The notes under the pieces: generated by a model | Database searches by the model: none | The model's input: only the letters and a program-made list of their open reading frames with translations | What the model was told of the DNA's origin: nothing | Shown here: positions 1 through 8,845 of the stretch, piece by piece | Layout: each line of letters opens with the position of its first letter | How positions within the stretch are numbered: the stretch's first letter is position 1 | Source of the DNA: Shouchella sp047238345 | GTDB lineage: Bacteria > Bacillota > Bacilli > Bacillales > Bacillaceae_D | Length of the DNA stretch: 64,000 bases | NCBI RefSeq assembly: GCF_047238345.1 | Contig: NZ_JBDFMQ010000001.1 | Location: 1,736,001-1,800,000 of the forward strand | Reading direction: 5' to 3' | Translations under genes and position numbers: made by a program

Positions 1-1383
1 GGAGTAACCGGGTCAACTGGAGTAACAGGAGTAACCGGAGCAACAGGAATAACAGGAGCAACAGGATCGACCGGATCAACGGGAATAACTGGAGCCACGG
101 GAGTAACAGGATCGACCGGATCAACGGGAATAACTGGAGCCACGGGAACAACCGGAGCAACAGGAGCAACAGGAGTAACTGGAATAACAGGAGCAACAGG
201 ATCGACCGGATCAACCGGAGCAACAGGAGCAACAGGAGTAACTGGAATAACAGGAGCAACAGGATCGACCGGATCAACCGGAGCAACAGGAGCAACAGGA
301 GTAACTGGAATAACAGGAGCAACAGGATCGACCGGATCAACAGGAGTAACAGGAGTAACAGGAGTAACCGGAGCAACAGGAGTGACCGGATCAACAGGAT
401 CGACCGGATCAACGGGAATAACTGGAGCCACGGGAGTAACAGGATCGACCGGAGCAACGGGAATAACTGGAGCAACGGGAACAACCGGAGCAACCGGAGC
501 AACAGGAGTAACTGGAATAACCGGAGCAACCGGAGCCACAGGAGCCACAGGAGTAACGGGGTCAACAGGAGTCACAGGAGCAATTGGAGTGACAGGAGTA
601 ACCGGAACGACAGGATCAACAGGATCGACCGGAGCAACGGGAATAACTGGAGCAACGGGAGTGACCGGATCAACAGGATCGACCGGAGCAACGGGAATAA
701 CTGGAGCAACGGGAGTAACAGGAGCAACCGGAGCAAGTGGAGCAACAGGAATCACCGGAGCAACCGGAGCCACAGGAGCCACAGGAGTAACGGGGTCAAC
801 AGGAGTCACAGGAGCAATTGGAGTGACAGGAGTAACCGGAACGACAGGATCAACAGGATCGACCGGAGCAACGGGAATAACTGGAGCAACGGGAGTAACA
901 GGAGCAACCGGAGCAAGTGGAGCGACTGGATTTACTGGAATTTCATCGGTTGAACCCTTTTTCAATAGCAATGTTCAAGCTCAAACAGTCGCGGCTGGCG
1001 CACCAGTCATATTATTAACTCCAGGTGCATATTCGGGCTTAACATTTGTTGCAGCAACTGGATTATTTACCATCGTTACTCCTGGGATGTATTATATAAG
1101 TGTTGGCTTGAACAAGACAGCTGGAACGACTACAGGAGCAGTTTTTGGTTTGACGGTAAATGGGGTGGCAACACCGAGTGCACCAATTGCATGTTCAGAT
1201 ACAGCAGGCTTGTCTTTAGTCATTCGGGCACAGAATTATAATGCGGGTGATACGATTCAAATTACGAATTTTTCAACATTTGCTGTAACGCTTGCGAATG
1301 CACCTAACCAAGCGAATAGCGCAGGACATGTGACCATTCATCGTTATGCGAGTGGCCCATCAGGGACGGTGATTACAATTTAG
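1..1383 (+). CDS. BclA-like collagen-repeat surface/exosporium protein (5' partial)
   Basis: The frame is open from base 1, so the start lies upstream of the window; the GTG at 382 is only an internal codon. About 315 codons of Gly-X-Thr triplets (GVT, GAT, GST, GIT) precede a non-repetitive domain of about 145 residues. In BclA-type proteins the triplets form a collagen-like stalk and the C-terminal domain a C1q/TNF-like trimerising head displayed on the exosporium. The head here ends in a run of hydrophobic beta-strand-like segments, as in that family. The anchoring N-terminus is not visible, so localisation on the spore is inferred. A T-tailed hairpin follows directly. Confidence 0.85.
   Translation, partial: GVTGSTGVTGVTGATGITGATGSTGSTGITGATGVTGSTGSTGITGATGTTGATGATGVTGITGATGSTGSTGATGATGVTGITGATGSTGSTGATGATGVTGITGATGSTGSTGVTGVTGVTGATGVTGSTGSTGSTGITGATGVTGSTGATGITGATGTTGATGATGVTGITGATGATGATGVTGSTGVTGAIGVTGVTGTTGSTGSTGATGITGATGVTGSTGSTGATGITGATGVTGATGASGATGITGATGATGATGVTGSTGVTGAIGVTGVTGTTGSTGSTGATGITGATGVTGATGASGATGFTGISSVEPFFNSNVQAQTVAAGAPVILLTPGAYSGLTFVAATGLFTIVTPGMYYISVGLNKTAGTTTGAVFGLTVNGVATPSAPIACSDTAGLSLVIRAQNYNAGDTIQITNFSTFAVTLANAPNQANSAGHVTIHRYASGPSGTVITI
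175..340 (+). repeat. 63-bp in-frame tandem repeat inside the collagen region
   Basis: A 63-bp unit (21 residues, seven Gly-X-Thr triplets) occurs at 175-237 and 238-300 and continues part-way into a third copy from 301. The length is a multiple of three, so copy-number change keeps the frame. Confidence 0.85.
521..896 (+). repeat. 142-bp exact direct repeat in the collagen region
   Basis: Bases 521-662 and 755-896 are identical as read, with an offset of 234 bp (78 codons). The copies include the unusual GAI triplet. This indicates a recent in-frame duplication or recombination. Confidence 0.85.
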
Positions 1384-1385
1384 CT

Positions 1386-1413
1386 AAAAAGACTCTTTCA
1401 AAGAGTCTTTTTA
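1386..1413 (+). terminator. Intrinsic terminator after the collagen-like gene
   Basis: AAAAGACTCTTT, one loop base, then AAAGAGTCTTTT with a T run, two bases after the stop codon. The following 270 bases up to the symporter start hold no supported gene. Confidence 0.9.
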
Positions 1414-1686
1414 TTTTGCTGAAATATGCAAACATGTATGGTGACAGAAGAAACCATTCATCTTATAGAATGTTCTTGCTCAATAGACATGTTTTTGTTA
1501 TTATATAAAAATATTTATAAATACTTTGATCTTTTTTAGGAAAACATGAACATACTTGAACAACGTTAGTCTAGTGAATTGTCAGAACAAGCAGACAGTC
1601 TTTATTTGTCTGTTTGCAGTGGACATTAATTTTTGAACGCTAACGAATGTTTTCATCTGGGTCTAGACAAGGAGAAACATCACAAC

Positions 1687-3060
1687 ATGTCAACATCGCA
1701 ACAGTGGTCTTCAAAAATAGGATTTTTATATGCAACGGCAGGGAGTGCGATCGGACTCGGCGCTATTTGGAAATTTCCATACATGGCGGGAACGAGTGGA
1801 GGAGGCGCTTTTTTTGTGCTTTTCTTAGGGTTCACGCTTCTTATAGGGATTCCACTTTTAATTGGTGAATACATTTTAGGGCGTCACTCTCAAGCTGATG
1901 CGGTAACGACATTTCAAAAGTTAGCACCGCGCTCGTTATTTCGGTTTACCGGTTGGTTGGGCGTCATCGCATGTTTTCTTATCCTCTCGTTTTATAGCGT
2001 TATAGGTGGGTGGTCCATCCTTTACCTTGGTTCATCTCTAACAGGACAATTAGGTCAACTAAATGCAGACGGATATGCAGCGCATTTCAGCGAATTAATA
2101 GCAAACCCTTACTTGGCAATTGGCGCGCAAGCATTCTTTTTAGCTTTGGCTGCTGGCATCGTGTCAAGAGGGGTTCAAGAAGGAATTGAAAAAGCGTCAA
2201 AATGGATGATCCCTACTTTATTTATTTTGCTTGTCATTTTGGCGGGTTATTCGTTAACGCTAGATGGCGCACAGGAAGGGTTAGCATTTTTATTTTCACC
2301 AGATTGGGGCACAGTTTCTAACGATGTTGTGTTAGTTGCGTTAGGTCAGTCTTTTTTCGCTCTATCCTTAGGGGTTTCAATTATGGTTACATTAAGTTCT
2401 TATGCATCAAAAAAGCAAGATCTCCCTATTTCTGCTATTACGTTAGGTGGGATGAATATTGTTGTCGCTATCCTTGCAGGAGTAATGATCTTTCCAGGTG
2501 TCTTTACATTTAACTTAGAACCGAGTGAGGGTCCTACTTTAATTTTTGCGGCTGTGCCAACGATCTTCTCACAAATTCCATTTGGTCAAGTACTCGTACC
2601 ATTATTCTTTATACTCTTTTTCTTTGCTGCATTAAGTACAGCGTTTTCGTTGCTTGAAATTGTTGTGGCAGCATTTATAAAGAAGGATGTCAGTAAGCGT
2701 CAAAAAAGCAGCTGGATCGTTGCAGCACTCGTTCTTATAATGGGTATCCCATCTGCTTTATCATTTGGTGTGCTGGCAGATTGGTCGCTATTTGAGTTTT
2801 CCTTTTTTGATCTTATTGATTATAGCGTATCAAATGTTTTGATGCCGATCGGTGCTTTTCTCATTAGCTTATTTCTCTTAATTAAAATGCCAAAGACTGT
2901 TTTACGTGATGAATTCAAGCAAGGGAGTCGATTTGGGCGAAAGCTGTTTGTAGTGTGGTACAGCATGATGGTTTTTCTTGTCCCAATTGCGATTGCGATT
3001 GTATTAATTGATCAGCTCTTTGGGTTAAATGTGCTCGCCATTTTTGCATCTCTATTCTAA
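1687..3060 (+). CDS. Sodium:neurotransmitter symporter family amino acid transporter
   Basis: This 457-residue polytopic membrane protein belongs to the SNF/NSS family, Na+-coupled amino acid importers such as TnaT and MhsT. The first helix carries the family's Na+-site signature, GSAIGLGAIWKFPYMAG (about residues 17-33). Length and roughly 11-12 hydrophobic segments fit the short bacterial members; MhsT of Bacillus halodurans is a similar size. The ATG at 1687 is chosen because AAGGAG lies at 1669-1674 and the N-terminus then matches the family; an upstream TTG at 1633 would add 18 poorly conserved residues. The gene is monocistronic and ends at a hairpin. Substrate cannot be read from sequence, though hydrophobic or aromatic amino acids are likely. 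Confidence 0.88.
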   Translation: MSTSQQWSSKIGFLYATAGSAIGLGAIWKFPYMAGTSGGGAFFVLFLGFTLLIGIPLLIGEYILGRHSQADAVTTFQKLAPRSLFRFTGWLGVIACFLILSFYSVIGGWSILYLGSSLTGQLGQLNADGYAAHFSELIANPYLAIGAQAFFLALAAGIVSRGVQEGIEKASKWMIPTLFILLVILAGYSLTLDGAQEGLAFLFSPDWGTVSNDVVLVALGQSFFALSLGVSIMVTLSSYASKKQDLPISAITLGGMNIVVAILAGVMIFPGVFTFNLEPSEGPTLIFAAVPTIFSQIPFGQVLVPLFFILFFFAALSTAFSLLEIVVAAFIKKDVSKRQKSSWIVAALVLIMGIPSALSFGVLADWSLFEFSFFDLIDYSVSNVLMPIGAFLISLFLLIKMPKTVLRDEFKQGSRFGRKLFVVWYSMMVFLVPIAIAIVLIDQLFGLNVLAIFASLF

Positions 3061-3061
3061 T

Positions 3062-3093
3062 AAAACCGCTCAGCATCTACTGAGCGGTTTTTC
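3062..3093. terminator. Bidirectional terminator between convergent genes
   Basis: AAAACCGCTCAG, six-base loop, CTGAGCGGTTTT with T runs on both strands. It ends the symporter gene on the plus strand and the ABC permease gene on the minus strand. Confidence 0.88.
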
Positions 3094-3094
3094 T

Positions 3095-4027
3095 TTATGA
3101 AGGTTTGATCTCTCTTTTCTTAAATACATATAATGCAACACTTAAAAACAGTAACCAATAGACAAACAAAACAATCGCAGAAAAAAGTGGGTTCGTTAAT
3201 GAAGAAATTGGACCCCCTTCTGTTACATATTGGCTTAAATCATTCACAAAAGGGAGGAAAATAGCCCAATCATAAAATTCAAGAAGCATCACATTTGCAA
3301 CTAAACCTAAAAATTGGCTCGCAATGCTGATTGCAATTGCCATGATATCGCTTGAAAACATGGCAGAAATCGCAAAAGCTAACGTAGCAAGTAACATCGT
3401 CATCGGCAGGTGCGCAACAAAAACGAGCATCGATTGGAGTCCATAGCCTCGTTCTTGAACGTCTCCATCTACAATATGAAGGAAGCTCGCTTGTTCATCA
3501 AAGCCGAAGAACATGGCCCCGAAAAGAAGGGAAGAAAGCCAGAGCGTGGTGACAAATACAAGCATATAGATTAGCACCGTTATGTATTTTGACAAAAGGA
3601 TCTTAATACGTGAAGGTGGTCGTACAAGTAAAAGTTTAATGGTCCCCTGTTTAAATTCAGAAGAAACAATAGTGGCGGCGATCGCAATGATAAACAAACT
3701 AACAAGCATTAGTAACCCGTTACTATTTGTGACAAAAGTCCACGCACTATTCGGCATCGCATACGCTGGAGGCAGGTCGTTGTTTAATCGATATTCTGCT
3801 AAAAGAATTTGTTCTTCAGCGAATGGTTCTTCACCAGTAAACTCTTGGTAATAAAGGATGTCTGCTTCGAGATTATCCCGCCAGTTGCTTTCAAACATAT
3901 CAAAGTTTGGGGCGTTATGTACAACGGTGGCTGTTAAAAAGGTTAACGCAACAATTAATCCTAACATAACCCATGTGCCAACCCGTCCATTTTGTTTCAT
4001 AAGCTCGTTTTGAATAAGTCGTATCAT
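3095..4027 (-). CDS. ABC-2 type transporter permease
   Basis: This 310-residue protein has one membrane helix near residues 18-38 and about five more after residue 100, separated by an extracytoplasmic loop. That is the ABC-2 permease layout of BcrB/YhcI-like proteins, which pair with a BcrA-type ATPase for export of antibiotics, peptides or lipids. Its ATG overlaps the TGA of the upstream ATPase gene by four bases, so the two are translationally coupled. No two-component system adjoins to point to a peptide antibiotic, so the cargo is unknown. Confidence 0.85.
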   Translation of the reverse strand: MIRLIQNELMKQNGRVGTWVMLGLIVALTFLTATVVHNAPNFDMFESNWRDNLEADILYYQEFTGEEPFAEEQILLAEYRLNNDLPPAYAMPNSAWTFVTNSNGLLMLVSLFIIAIAATIVSSEFKQGTIKLLLVRPPSRIKILLSKYITVLIYMLVFVTTLWLSSLLFGAMFFGFDEQASFLHIVDGDVQERGYGLQSMLVFVAHLPMTMLLATLAFAISAMFSSDIMAIAISIASQFLGLVANVMLLEFYDWAIFLPFVNDLSQYVTEGGPISSLTNPLFSAIVLFVYWLLFLSVALYVFKKREIKPS

Positions 4028-4941
4028 GGCTTTACACCTTCTTTATTTGTAAGGTGAAGAAAGCGTTCTTCTAAGCTATCTTTCACGATGCTTACTTCTT
4101 GAACATCTATTTCAGCACTTAAATGGCGGATAAAAGAGGCAATTTGATCTTTATGTAGTGAGAGTGTAAAAGAATCCTCGTTTTTTTGCGTTTGTTCATC
4201 ATAAGTTTTCATCAGGGAAAAAGCTTGATCATCGTAAATGTGGTTCACACGAATACGGTAGGTCATTCGTTTGTTCGCTTCACTATCTATAAGCGTTTCT
4301 TCATGCACCATCTTTCCTTCTTGAATAATGGCAAACCGATCACACATTAGTTCCATTTCACTCATTAAATGGCTAGATACGAGAACGGCTAATCGCTCTT
4401 CTTTTGCTAAACGTCTAAGATAAGTACGAACTAGGCGAATGCCTTCTGGGTCTAACCCGTTGGTCGGTTCATCAAGAATAAGTAGCTTTGGTCGATGGAT
4501 CAGTGCTTGAGCAATTCCGAGTCGTTGCTTCATTCCTAATGAGAAGGTTTTTACTTTTCGATTGATTACCTTGGATAAACCGACAAGGTCAATTAATTGA
4601 TTGATTCGTTCATGATTGACTTCTCCATTCATGCGAGCGAAATGAATCATATTTTTTCTAGCAGTTAAATGGTTGTACATCTCTGGATTCTCAATAATCA
4701 CTCCGACTTGTTTAATGGCTTCACTATAGGCAGATCTGATACTGTGACCTGAAATAGAAAGATCCCCACTCGTTAATTCTGATAAACCAACCATCATACG
4801 AATGGTAGACGTTTTTCCAGCACCATTTGGTCCAAGAAATCCGAATACCTCTCCAGCGTTGACGGTAAAACTTACATCGTCGACAATCCTTTTGCCACGA
4901 ATTGTTTTAGAAACATGCTGCAGTTCTAGAATAGCGGTCAT
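4024..4941 (-). CDS. ABC transporter ATP-binding protein, BcrA-like
   Basis: This 305-residue ATPase has Walker A GPNGAGKTS (about 38-46), ABC signature FSLGMKQR, Walker B LLILDEP and a C-terminal extension of about 85 residues typical of BcrA/YhcH-type export ATPases. It would energise the ABC-2 permease encoded immediately downstream. The start is ATG at 4941 with GGGATG just upstream. The short upstream region carries an inverted repeat at 4981-5014 that may serve in control. Confidence 0.88.
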   Translation of the reverse strand: MTAILELQHVSKTIRGKRIVDDVSFTVNAGEVFGFLGPNGAGKTSTIRMMVGLSELTSGDLSISGHSIRSAYSEAIKQVGVIIENPEMYNHLTARKNMIHFARMNGEVNHERINQLIDLVGLSKVINRKVKTFSLGMKQRLGIAQALIHRPKLLILDEPTNGLDPEGIRLVRTYLRRLAKEERLAVLVSSHLMSEMELMCDRFAIIQEGKMVHEETLIDSEANKRMTYRIRVNHIYDDQAFSLMKTYDEQTQKNEDSFTLSLHKDQIASFIRHLSAEIDVQEVSIVKDSLEERFLHLTNKEGVKP

Positions 4942-4980
4942 GTCATCCCTGCCTTTCGGTCTATTTTAATAAAAGAAGAC

Positions 4981-5014
4981 TTGTTTCATTGTACTATGAA
5001 AGGAACTGAAACAA
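4981..5014 (-). promoter_or_regulatory. Candidate operator/promoter of the BcrAB-like ABC operon
   Basis: TTGTTTCA at 4981-4988 and TGAAACAA at 5007-5014 form an 8-bp perfect inverted repeat. A second nested pair, TTTCAT/ATGAAA, lies inside it. The minus strand reads TACAAT between the arms, a plausible -10. Position fits repression of the minus-strand ABC pair, but no regulator is assigned. Confidence 0.4.
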
Positions 5015-5046
5015 ATGAATTTTTTAAAATAGTTAAAAAGATTTTA

Positions 5047-5664
5047 TCACGATAAAAAAGCTTGATAGATAAAATAAAGGGTTAACAACCAAATCGTTAC
5101 AGCAGAGACTTTATGAATAGAATTGAATAACCAATCTGATTTTTTCCATTGTTTTAAATGTTTTCCTAAATAGGCTAACAAGAAAAAAGTGAGCCAGGAA
5201 ACAAGGATACATGCAAAGGCAAAGCTTAACATTTCAAGACGAGTGTTGTAGTGAGTGGCATATGTACCAATAACGGCAATTGTATCTAAAATGGCATGGG
5301 GGTTAAACAAAGATACAGACAACGCGAGAAATACTTGTTTTTTTCCAGAATACGGACTTTGCTGAAACGTCTTCGGTTTAGAGTCAGTTTTCCAAATTGC
5401 CCAACCGATTACAACTAAAAAGCCACTGCCAACAAGATAAAGAAGTGGTTCTAAAAATGGAATTGCTTGTAAAGCAAATGATATACCACATACGGAAACA
5501 ACAATAAGAAGGGTATCCGCTAAAGCTGATGTTACAATGGTCGGCATGCTTTTTTTATATGTCGGTTGAACCGCACCTTGATGAAAAATAAGTAAATTCT
5601 GCGGTCCTAACGGGATGATTAGCGCAGTCGCTAAAACAAACCCATTCACAAACGCACTGAACAT
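5047..5664 (-). CDS. LysE/ArgO-family amino acid exporter
   Basis: This 205-residue membrane protein has about six helices. The N-terminal segment contains IPLGPQNLL, matching the LysE-family glycine/proline motif, and FNPHAILD about residue 125 matches the second conserved motif. LysE/ArgO proteins export basic amino acids. The start ATG at 5664 follows AAGGAG. The gene is transcribed away from a MocR-type regulator 55 bp away, a common arrangement in which the regulator controls the exporter. The exact amino acid is not determinable. Confidence 0.88.
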   Translation of the reverse strand: MFSAFVNGFVLATALIIPLGPQNLLIFHQGAVQPTYKKSMPTIVTSALADTLLIVVSVCGISFALQAIPFLEPLLYLVGSGFLVVIGWAIWKTDSKPKTFQQSPYSGKKQVFLALSVSLFNPHAILDTIAVIGTYATHYNTRLEMLSFAFACILVSWLTFFLLAYLGKHLKQWKKSDWLFNSIHKVSAVTIWLLTLYFIYQAFLS

Positions 5665-5712
5665 GAGATCACTCCTTTACTTAAGAATAAGGATGCTTGT
5701 ATAGTAAGGAAA

Positions 5713-5745
5713 CAACCAATTGGTTGAATTCTTAACCAACCAATT
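5713..5745. promoter_or_regulatory. Direct-repeat operator between lysE-like and mocR-like genes
   Basis: CAACCAATT occurs at 5713-5721 and again exactly at 5737-5745, 24 bp apart. The first copy is also part of the 12-bp palindrome AACCAATTGGTT (5714-5725). MocR regulators typically bind direct repeats in the divergent promoter, so this is the natural binding site. Binding itself is inferred. Confidence 0.55.
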
Positions 5746-5764
5746 TTATGGAGGAGGGAATGGT

Positions 5765-7156
5765 ATGGGGTGGAAACCTAATCGTACGGAAGGGCAGACT
5801 TTAACTTTTCAAATCAAAGAATGGATGCTCGAGCAGGTCACAGGAGGCCATTGGCCCATCGGGATGCGACTTCCTTCGCAGCGAAAGCTTGCCAGTGAAC
5901 TGGATGTAAACCGAAGTACCATTATTCATGTGTTGGAAGATTTAAAAGCAGATGGCGTGCTTGAAGCAAAACAAGGGAGCGGAATTTACGTAAAAGCAAG
6001 AGGATGGGAGTATATTCTTTCACAGCAAGTACCTGATTGGCATAAACGCATGAGGTATAGTACATATAAAGCGAATATTGATACGGTTCAACAGATAAAC
6101 GAGTTTGAACAAGACGAAGCAATAATTCGATTGGGAACAGGGGAGTTGTCTCCAGATCTGATTCCAACTGAGGCACTACTGTCATCAATGAAATCATTGA
6201 CAATAACAAATAAGGAATTTGGCTATTCCGAACCGTTAGGAAGTCTGACTTTACGAAATGTATTAACCGAATATTTGAAGAAGCGAGGCATTAATACGAG
6301 TGCGAAAAATATCGTTATTGTTTCTGGAGGTCTTCAAGCATTACAGTTAATTTCAATTGGCTTATTGCAATTAGGCTCAACCATAGGCCACGATTCACCC
6401 TCTTACTTACACTCTTTACCGTCCATACCGACTCGCTCGGTTCATCATGAATATAGGAAGCAGCAGAAGCATTCCATGTATTACACGATACCAACATTAT
6501 CAAATCCAACTGGTAGCATTCTATCTCGCCAACAACGTCAATTAATTTTGCAGTCTTATCATGATCGCCACATACCAATTATAGAGGACGATGTTTACAA
6601 TGAATTGACTTTTGCCGATGCCCCTCCAGCGTTAAAGTCTTTCGATCGAACTGGACAAGTACTTTATATCGGCAGTGTCTCTAAAGTGTTAAGTCCAGGT
6701 TTACGAGTGGGGTGGCTTGTTGGACCTCAATCAGTGATTGCTCATTTAGCTGATTTAAAAATGCAGTTGGATTATGGGAGTAGTACGTTGTCCCAACAAG
6801 TTGTCGCTCAATGGCTCCTTTCAAAACGGTTTGAAAAACATAAGATATTGTTACGAGAAGAGTTAAAAGCACGCGCTCTTTTTACCGAGGCGATCTTATT
6901 AAGAGGTTTTGCTAGCATAGCAACTTGGGAATCGTCAAAGGGAGGGTTTTATATTTGGTTACGTATCAAGCAACCTGTTGTCACAAAATCATTGTTTCTA
7001 ACGATGTTGAAGCGGGGAATCCTTATTCATCCGGGTTATATGTATGAACCGAATGACTACCATCATATTAGAATTTCGTATTCGTACTGTCATAAAGAAA
7101 AGTTAGAAAAAGCGTTAATGATACTGGCAGAAGAAATCACAACACGAATCGTATAA
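5765..7156 (+). CDS. MocR-type GntR regulator with aminotransferase domain
   Basis: This 463-residue fusion has an N-terminal GntR winged helix (about residues 10-75, with MRLPSQRKLASELDVNRST) joined to a fold-type I aminotransferase domain. The PLP-binding lysine is in GSVSKVLSPGLR near residue 308. MocR proteins sense an amine or amino acid through the PLP domain. ATG 5765 is chosen because GGAGGAGGG sits six bases upstream; a TTG at 5720 would fall inside the operator repeat. It probably controls the divergent exporter and itself. Confidence 0.88.
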   Translation: MGWKPNRTEGQTLTFQIKEWMLEQVTGGHWPIGMRLPSQRKLASELDVNRSTIIHVLEDLKADGVLEAKQGSGIYVKARGWEYILSQQVPDWHKRMRYSTYKANIDTVQQINEFEQDEAIIRLGTGELSPDLIPTEALLSSMKSLTITNKEFGYSEPLGSLTLRNVLTEYLKKRGINTSAKNIVIVSGGLQALQLISIGLLQLGSTIGHDSPSYLHSLPSIPTRSVHHEYRKQQKHSMYYTIPTLSNPTGSILSRQQRQLILQSYHDRHIPIIEDDVYNELTFADAPPALKSFDRTGQVLYIGSVSKVLSPGLRVGWLVGPQSVIAHLADLKMQLDYGSSTLSQQVVAQWLLSKRFEKHKILLREELKARALFTEAILLRGFASIATWESSKGGFYIWLRIKQPVVTKSLFLTMLKRGILIHPGYMYEPNDYHHIRISYSYCHKEKLEKALMILAEEITTRIV

Positions 7157-7281
7157 AGTTGAGCACCTCACTGAATAAGTACGTACATAGACGGATAAAA
7201 GTGTATCGACCAGGTTAAGCTGTTGGTACATCGATCCAGCAAGATTTGGATTGAATAGTTCGAGCAAACAGAGGTGAATCT

Positions 7282-8577
7282 TTGGATATCTCAACAATTA
7301 TTAATCTTTTAGGAGTCGCCATATTGATTGCGCTGACTGCTTTTTTTGTTGCTTCAGAATTTGCAATTGTGAAAGTGAGAAGCACACAGCTTGAGCCTCA
7401 TCTTGAGGGTGGCGGAAAACGGGCTAGCGCAGCCAAACGAGTAACAGCAAATTTAGATGAATATTTGTCAGCTTGTCAATTAGGGATTACAATCACCGCT
7501 CTTGGAATCGGACGTTTAGCAGAACCGACTTTTGAGCGATTACTTCACCCAATAATTGGAGAGTTGTCAAACAATGAGGCTTTTGTTACTACGCTTTCGA
7601 TTGCCATTTCATTTGCATTTGCAACCTTTTTACACGTAGTAATAGGTGAATTAGCTCCAAAAACAATTGCCATTCAAAAAGCAGAGCAAGTGACATTGCT
7701 ACTCGCTCGACCATTAGTTTGGTTTTATCGTTTGCTTTACCCGTTCATATGGGTGTTAAATGGTTCCGCACGTTTACTTATTAAAGCACTAGGGTTTAAG
7801 CCTATGGGCGAACATGAAGTCCATCACTCAGAAGAAGAATTGCGCCTCATTCTGTCCGATAGTTTAAAAGGTGGGGAAATAAACGAATCGGAATTTCGTT
7901 TTGTAAGTAAAGTATTTGATTTTGATGAACGAATTGCGAAAGAAATTATGGTGCCCCGAACTGAGATGGTCACTGTTTCACTTGAATCTACGACTGACCA
8001 AATTTTATCTGTCATAAACGAACATCCTTTCACTCGATACCCGGTCATTAGTGAAAATAAAGATACGATCGTTGGAGTTTTAAACGTTCGTGATTTATTG
8101 ACTTCATATATGACGAATCAGGAGAGAAAACAGCTTGAAGAGATTGTTAATCCAGTTATTACTGTTTTTGAAACGGTTCGAATCCGGGACATATTAATTG
8201 AAATGCAATCAAAACGCACACATATGGCCATTCTGTTTGATGAATATGGAGGAACAGCAGGACTTGTTACTCTTGAAGATATTCTAGAAGAGATTGTCGG
8301 CGATATTCGTGATGAATACGATGTAGATGAAAGGAATGATATCCAGCAGATGGGCGAGGGTCACTACCTTGTTCAAGGTCAAACACCGCTTCATGACGTA
8401 AATCAATTTCTATCGGTAGACTTACAATCAAAAGATGCGGAAACCATTGCAGGCTGGCTGTACGAACATCAGTATGATTTAGTTGAAGGAGATGAAATTG
8501 CGTTTGACGGATATCGTTTTTTTGTTCGCCATGTAAACGGCAATCAGCTTGAAGAAATCGAAATTAAAAAAGAATAA
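7282..8577 (+). CDS. CNNM/CorC-HlyC family membrane protein (DUF21-CBS-CorC_HlyC)
   Basis: This 431-residue protein has a DUF21 membrane domain (about 1-180, with SEFAIVKVR and the GELAPK motif), a CBS pair (about 210-335) and a C-terminal CorC_HlyC domain (about 345-425). Family members such as YhdP and MpfA are implicated in Mg2+ efflux or metal homeostasis; the older name haemolysin C is misleading. It starts at TTG 7282, with GAGGTG at 7271-7276. It stands alone and ends in a terminator. Confidence 0.88.
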   Translation: MDISTIINLLGVAILIALTAFFVASEFAIVKVRSTQLEPHLEGGGKRASAAKRVTANLDEYLSACQLGITITALGIGRLAEPTFERLLHPIIGELSNNEAFVTTLSIAISFAFATFLHVVIGELAPKTIAIQKAEQVTLLLARPLVWFYRLLYPFIWVLNGSARLLIKALGFKPMGEHEVHHSEEELRLILSDSLKGGEINESEFRFVSKVFDFDERIAKEIMVPRTEMVTVSLESTTDQILSVINEHPFTRYPVISENKDTIVGVLNVRDLLTSYMTNQERKQLEEIVNPVITVFETVRIRDILIEMQSKRTHMAILFDEYGGTAGLVTLEDILEEIVGDIRDEYDVDERNDIQQMGEGHYLVQGQTPLHDVNQFLSVDLQSKDAETIAGWLYEHQYDLVEGDEIAFDGYRFFVRHVNGNQLEEIEIKKE

Positions 8578-8584
8578 CATCTTG

Positions 8585-8612
8585 GATCGTCAATTGTGAC
8601 GATCTTTTTTTT
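8585..8612 (+). terminator. Intrinsic terminator after the CBS-domain gene
   Basis: GATCGTCA, loop ATTG, TGACGATC followed by eight T residues. Confidence 0.9.
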
Positions 8613-8746
8613 ACACAAATGTATTGTAAATTGGCTCAAACGTTTGTACGAATGTTCTTATCGAATCGTTTTTGAGTGAGGACATTCAAATGTATGAATT
8701 TTTTGTTAAATATTACCCGGTTTTTTTATAAACGATCCAAACAAGC

Positions 8747-8776
8747 TTTACAAGGGATTAATGTTTCTCTTATACG
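8747..8776 (+). promoter_or_regulatory. Candidate promoter of the ugp-like operon
   Basis: TTTACA at 8747-8752 is followed after 17-18 bp by TTATAC/TATACG at 8770-8776. TTTACA, TTAATG and CTTATA recur with 11-bp spacing, faintly recalling a PhoP box. A separate 10-bp palindrome CAAACGTTTG lies at 8637-8646. The rest of 8613-8745 shows no gene. Confidence 0.4.
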
Positions 8777-8845
8777 CTTAATTATAGAGGAGGAACAAAT
8801 GAGAAAGTGAAGAGCAAACGACTTTTTCAGGAGGTACATACGAAG

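Noticed and set aside
382..384. GTG as the start of the collagen-like gene
   Set aside because: The same frame and repeat pattern are open back to base 1.
1..930. CRISPR-like or satellite repeat array
   Set aside because: Repeats are continuous open Gly-X-Thr codons with no spacers; they are the coding sequence of a collagen-like protein.
8637..8646. CAAACGTTTG palindrome as a catabolite-repression site
   Set aside because: Too short and does not match the 14-base cre consensus.
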